Positions 5,936 to 7,005 of a stretch of 7,005 nucleotides of DNA are shown here, in pieces. A program made the translations under genes and the position numbers. Below the pieces are notes generated by a model. That model did not search any database and was not told the DNA's origin. It saw only the letters and a program-made list of their open reading frames with translations. Source of the stretch: Atopobiaceae bacterium UBA7016 (GTDB lineage Bacteria > Actinomycetota > Coriobacteriia > Coriobacteriales > Atopobiaceae); the NCBI GenBank assembly GCA_002449555.1, contig DJXA01000243.1:1-7005 (forward strand). Reading direction: 5' to 3'. Position 1 is the stretch's first letter. Every line of letters begins with the position of its first letter.

Positions 5936-6662
5936 ACCACCACCTCTCGGTCCACGTGACCACCGCGGCGCCCGTTCCCACCATGGAGAGCGTGTGCTCG
6001 CCCGGCTCGAGCCACAGCCAGTCGGCCTCGGGCTCGAGCATCGCCACGTCGCCGCCGACGCGCATCACGCGCGACTCGCAGTCGAACTCCACCGCGCTCG
6101 CGGACGCGACGCGCGCTATCACGTACCTGCCGTCCTCGGCGCGGACGCGCCAGTAGCCACCCGAGCCGTTCCTCGCCGACTGCGCGGCGATGGAGAGAGG
6201 CGCGGGCGCGGTGCCGCCGACCATGAACGTAGCTGACCCGCCAGACGGCACGGTGACCTCGCGCTCCGCCCCGCGCAGCAGCGGGTCGGGGCACGCGAAC
6301 CGCACCTCGACGCTGTCCGAGCTGAGCGTGGGCGAGATGTCGCTCACGTCGGTGGGCACGGCCATGCGCCACCTGCCGCCCTCGTCGCCGAGGAACAGCG
6401 GGCGCGGGCCGTCCACCGCCAGCCACGTGGCGAGCGCCCGCATCGCCTCCTGCCGACCCTCGCGCGTGTCCTGCATGGCGTGGAGCCTGACGGCGACCTC
6501 CACGCCCTCCGCGCGCGTGCCTGCGAACACGGTGCCGTCCCGCCCCGCGACGTCCACGAGGCGCGGCGACCACGACGGGACGCTGCGCGCCACGCCGCGC
6601 TCCACGAAGAACAGGTCGCTCAGCTCGTGGTCGTCGAACACCAGCGCAAACCCCTCGCGCAT
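5934..6662 (-). CDS. Distal tail protein (Dit), phage tail family protein
   Basis: Complete frame of 242 residues, in the usual size range of Dit proteins. Dit forms the ring under the last tail-tube layer and is the platform for Tal and receptor-binding proteins. Residues 1 to about 130 match the belt domain: LVFDDHELSDLFFVERGVAR, SWSPRLVDVAGRDGTVFAGT, VEVAVRLHAM, a helix EGRQEAMRALATWL, then RPLFLGD and VEVRFACPDPLLRG, the normal end of the N-domain. Residues about 131-242 form the galectin-like C-terminal part, ending EPGEHTLSMVGTGAAVVTW and WTERWW, as is usual in this family. The start ATG overlaps the tape measure stop by one base (TGATG); GAGG lies five bases upstream and a stronger GGGGAGG eleven bases upstream. 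Followed after eight bases by Tal. No extra sugar-binding insertion is evident at this length. Confidence 0.88.
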   Translation of the reverse strand: MREGFALVFDDHELSDLFFVERGVARSVPSWSPRLVDVAGRDGTVFAGTRAEGVEVAVRLHAMQDTREGRQEAMRALATWLAVDGPRPLFLGDEGGRWRMAVPTDVSDISPTLSSDSVEVRFACPDPLLRGAEREVTVPSGGSATFMVGGTAPAPLSIAAQSARNGSGGYWRVRAEDGRYVIARVASASAVEFDCESRVMRVGGDVAMLEPEADWLWLEPGEHTLSMVGTGAAVVTWTERWW

Positions 6663-7005
6663 CAGAGCCTCGACCTCCCCTCACGCCGCGACTGGCGGTT
6701 TATCTCTATCGCTATCTGCCTTATGTCGCCGTCCTTGCGCACGACGAACGTGTTGCCCGTGACCGTCACGCCCGCCAGCTCCGGCGAGATGAAGTCGGCC
6801 ACGGTCTTTGCGAACGGCGCGACGTACTGGCGGTTGGTCAGCGGGATGATTGCCTCGCCGCCCGCCTCGCCCGCGATGTGGCGCGTTATGTCCACACCGC
6901 GCCCCGGCCTGTCCACAATGAAGCCGTCCGCGTGCTTCTGGATGATCGCGCCAGCGGCGAACGCCCCGCCGCCGCCGTCCCCGCCGAAGCCGCCGCCTCC
7001 GCCTC
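6662..7005 (-). CDS. Tail tape measure protein, C-terminal fragment (5' end outside window)
   Basis: The frame is open from the right edge (first full codon at 7003) to TGA 6664-6662, giving 113 residues; no start belongs to it inside the window, although a GTG at 6916 could be mistaken for one. It opens with a Gly-rich stretch (GGGGGFGGDGGGGAFAAGAI), continues IIQKHADGFIVDRPGRGVDI and GEAGGEAIIPLTNRQYVAPF, and ends in KTVADFISPEL and IAIEINRQSRREGRSRL. A Gly-rich linker, A-x-GGI/AII...G, the GEAGGEAIIPLT motif and a short end with basic residues are typical of C-termini of tape measure proteins in phages of Gram-positive bacteria. The protein sets tail length and lies inside the tube. Position just before Dit supports this. 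The transmembrane and coiled-coil parts are not in view. Confidence 0.82.
   Translation of the reverse strand, partial: GGGGGFGGDGGGGAFAAGAIIQKHADGFIVDRPGRGVDITRHIAGEAGGEAIIPLTNRQYVAPFAKTVADFISPELAGVTVTGNTFVVRKDGDIRQIAIEINRQSRREGRSRL
6668..6680 (-). promoter_or_regulatory. Ribosome binding region of Dit
   Basis: Inside the last codons of the tape measure gene, GGGGAGG (6680-6674) and GAGG (6671-6668) precede the Dit ATG by eleven and five bases. With the TGATG stop/start overlap this fits translational coupling. Which of the two purine runs is used cannot be decided by reading. Confidence 0.6.

Noticed and set aside
4768..6156. A long plus-strand open frame of 462 codons opposite Tal and Dit.
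   Set aside because: Its product is Arg/His/Ala/Val-rich and low in complexity, it starts and stops at no natural gene border, and the same DNA codes clearly on the other strand. Long antisense frames are expected at 75-80% GC.
5926..6684. The Tal reading frame stays open for 253 codons upstream of ATG 5925, which would give a 1961-residue protein.
   Set aside because: This part lies over the whole of Dit in another frame and translates to Arg/Ala/Gly-rich sequence with no domain, as GC-rich DNA does in a shifted frame. Dit is clearly coding, and ATG 5925 has its own AGGAG.
6662..6916. A separate 84-residue gene starting at GTG 6916.
   Set aside because: The same frame is open through to the window edge, and the upstream residues (AAGAIIQKHADGFI) continue a typical tape measure C-terminus. 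It is a fragment of the larger gene.
6941..7005. GGC-rich low-complexity end as a possible assembly artefact.
   Set aside because: It encodes a Gly-rich linker in the tape measure frame, which is usual just before the conserved C-terminal segment.

Overview
The window is a compact late (structural) operon of a long-tailed siphophage or prophage, read entirely on the minus strand. It holds five genes in transcription order: the 3' end of the tail tape measure protein, the distal tail protein (Dit), a very large tail-associated/tail-fibre protein of 1708 residues, a 66-residue protein of unknown function, and the 5' part of a BppU-like upper-baseplate protein cut by the left edge. This order (tape measure, Dit, Tal, baseplate/receptor-binding proteins) is the standard tail-tip module of siphophages infecting Gram-positive hosts. 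Strong AGGAG-type ribosome binding sites, high GC and the kind of domains in the fibre suggest a gut-type, high-GC Gram-positive host. A member of the Coriobacteriia (Collinsella/Eggerthella/Olsenella type) is my best inference, but it is not proven by the sequence.

Layout, right to left: 7005-6662 is the C-terminal 113 residues of the tape measure protein, which overlaps Dit by one base (TGATG). 6662-5934 is Dit, with a belt domain followed by a galectin-like C-terminal part. 5925-799 is the Tal/fibre. It has an N-terminal prophage-tail (gp44/Tal-like) hub domain (residues 1 to about 360), an Ala-rich helical linker, a conserved connector (about 401-510), three tandem Trp-rich GDLW modules (550-975), two copies of a jelly-roll carbohydrate-binding-like domain with its linker (976-1404), a beta-rich shaft (about 1405-1540), and a conserved C-terminal domain (about 1543-1650) with an acidic tail. 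789-589 is the small protein, and 579-1 is the BppU-like protein. No gap exceeds 10 bases. I see no promoter, terminator, tRNA, CRISPR or insertion sequence, so all five genes are probably co-transcribed from a promoter outside the window.

Together the products build the tail tip. The tape measure sets tail length, Dit forms the hub ring beneath the tail tube, the Tal N-terminus closes the hub, and its long repetitive C-terminal part plus the BppU-like protein probably carry receptor or glycan contacts. The most interesting signals are a sharp GC drop inside the Tal gene near 4740, which coincides with the change from hub to fibre; internal duplication of two kinds of putative binding modules with near-identical DNA at their edges; and stop codons fused to Shine-Dalgarno sites with almost the same geometry at three successive junctions. 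I do not see an unrelated novel system such as defence, retroelement or biosynthesis hidden in the window.
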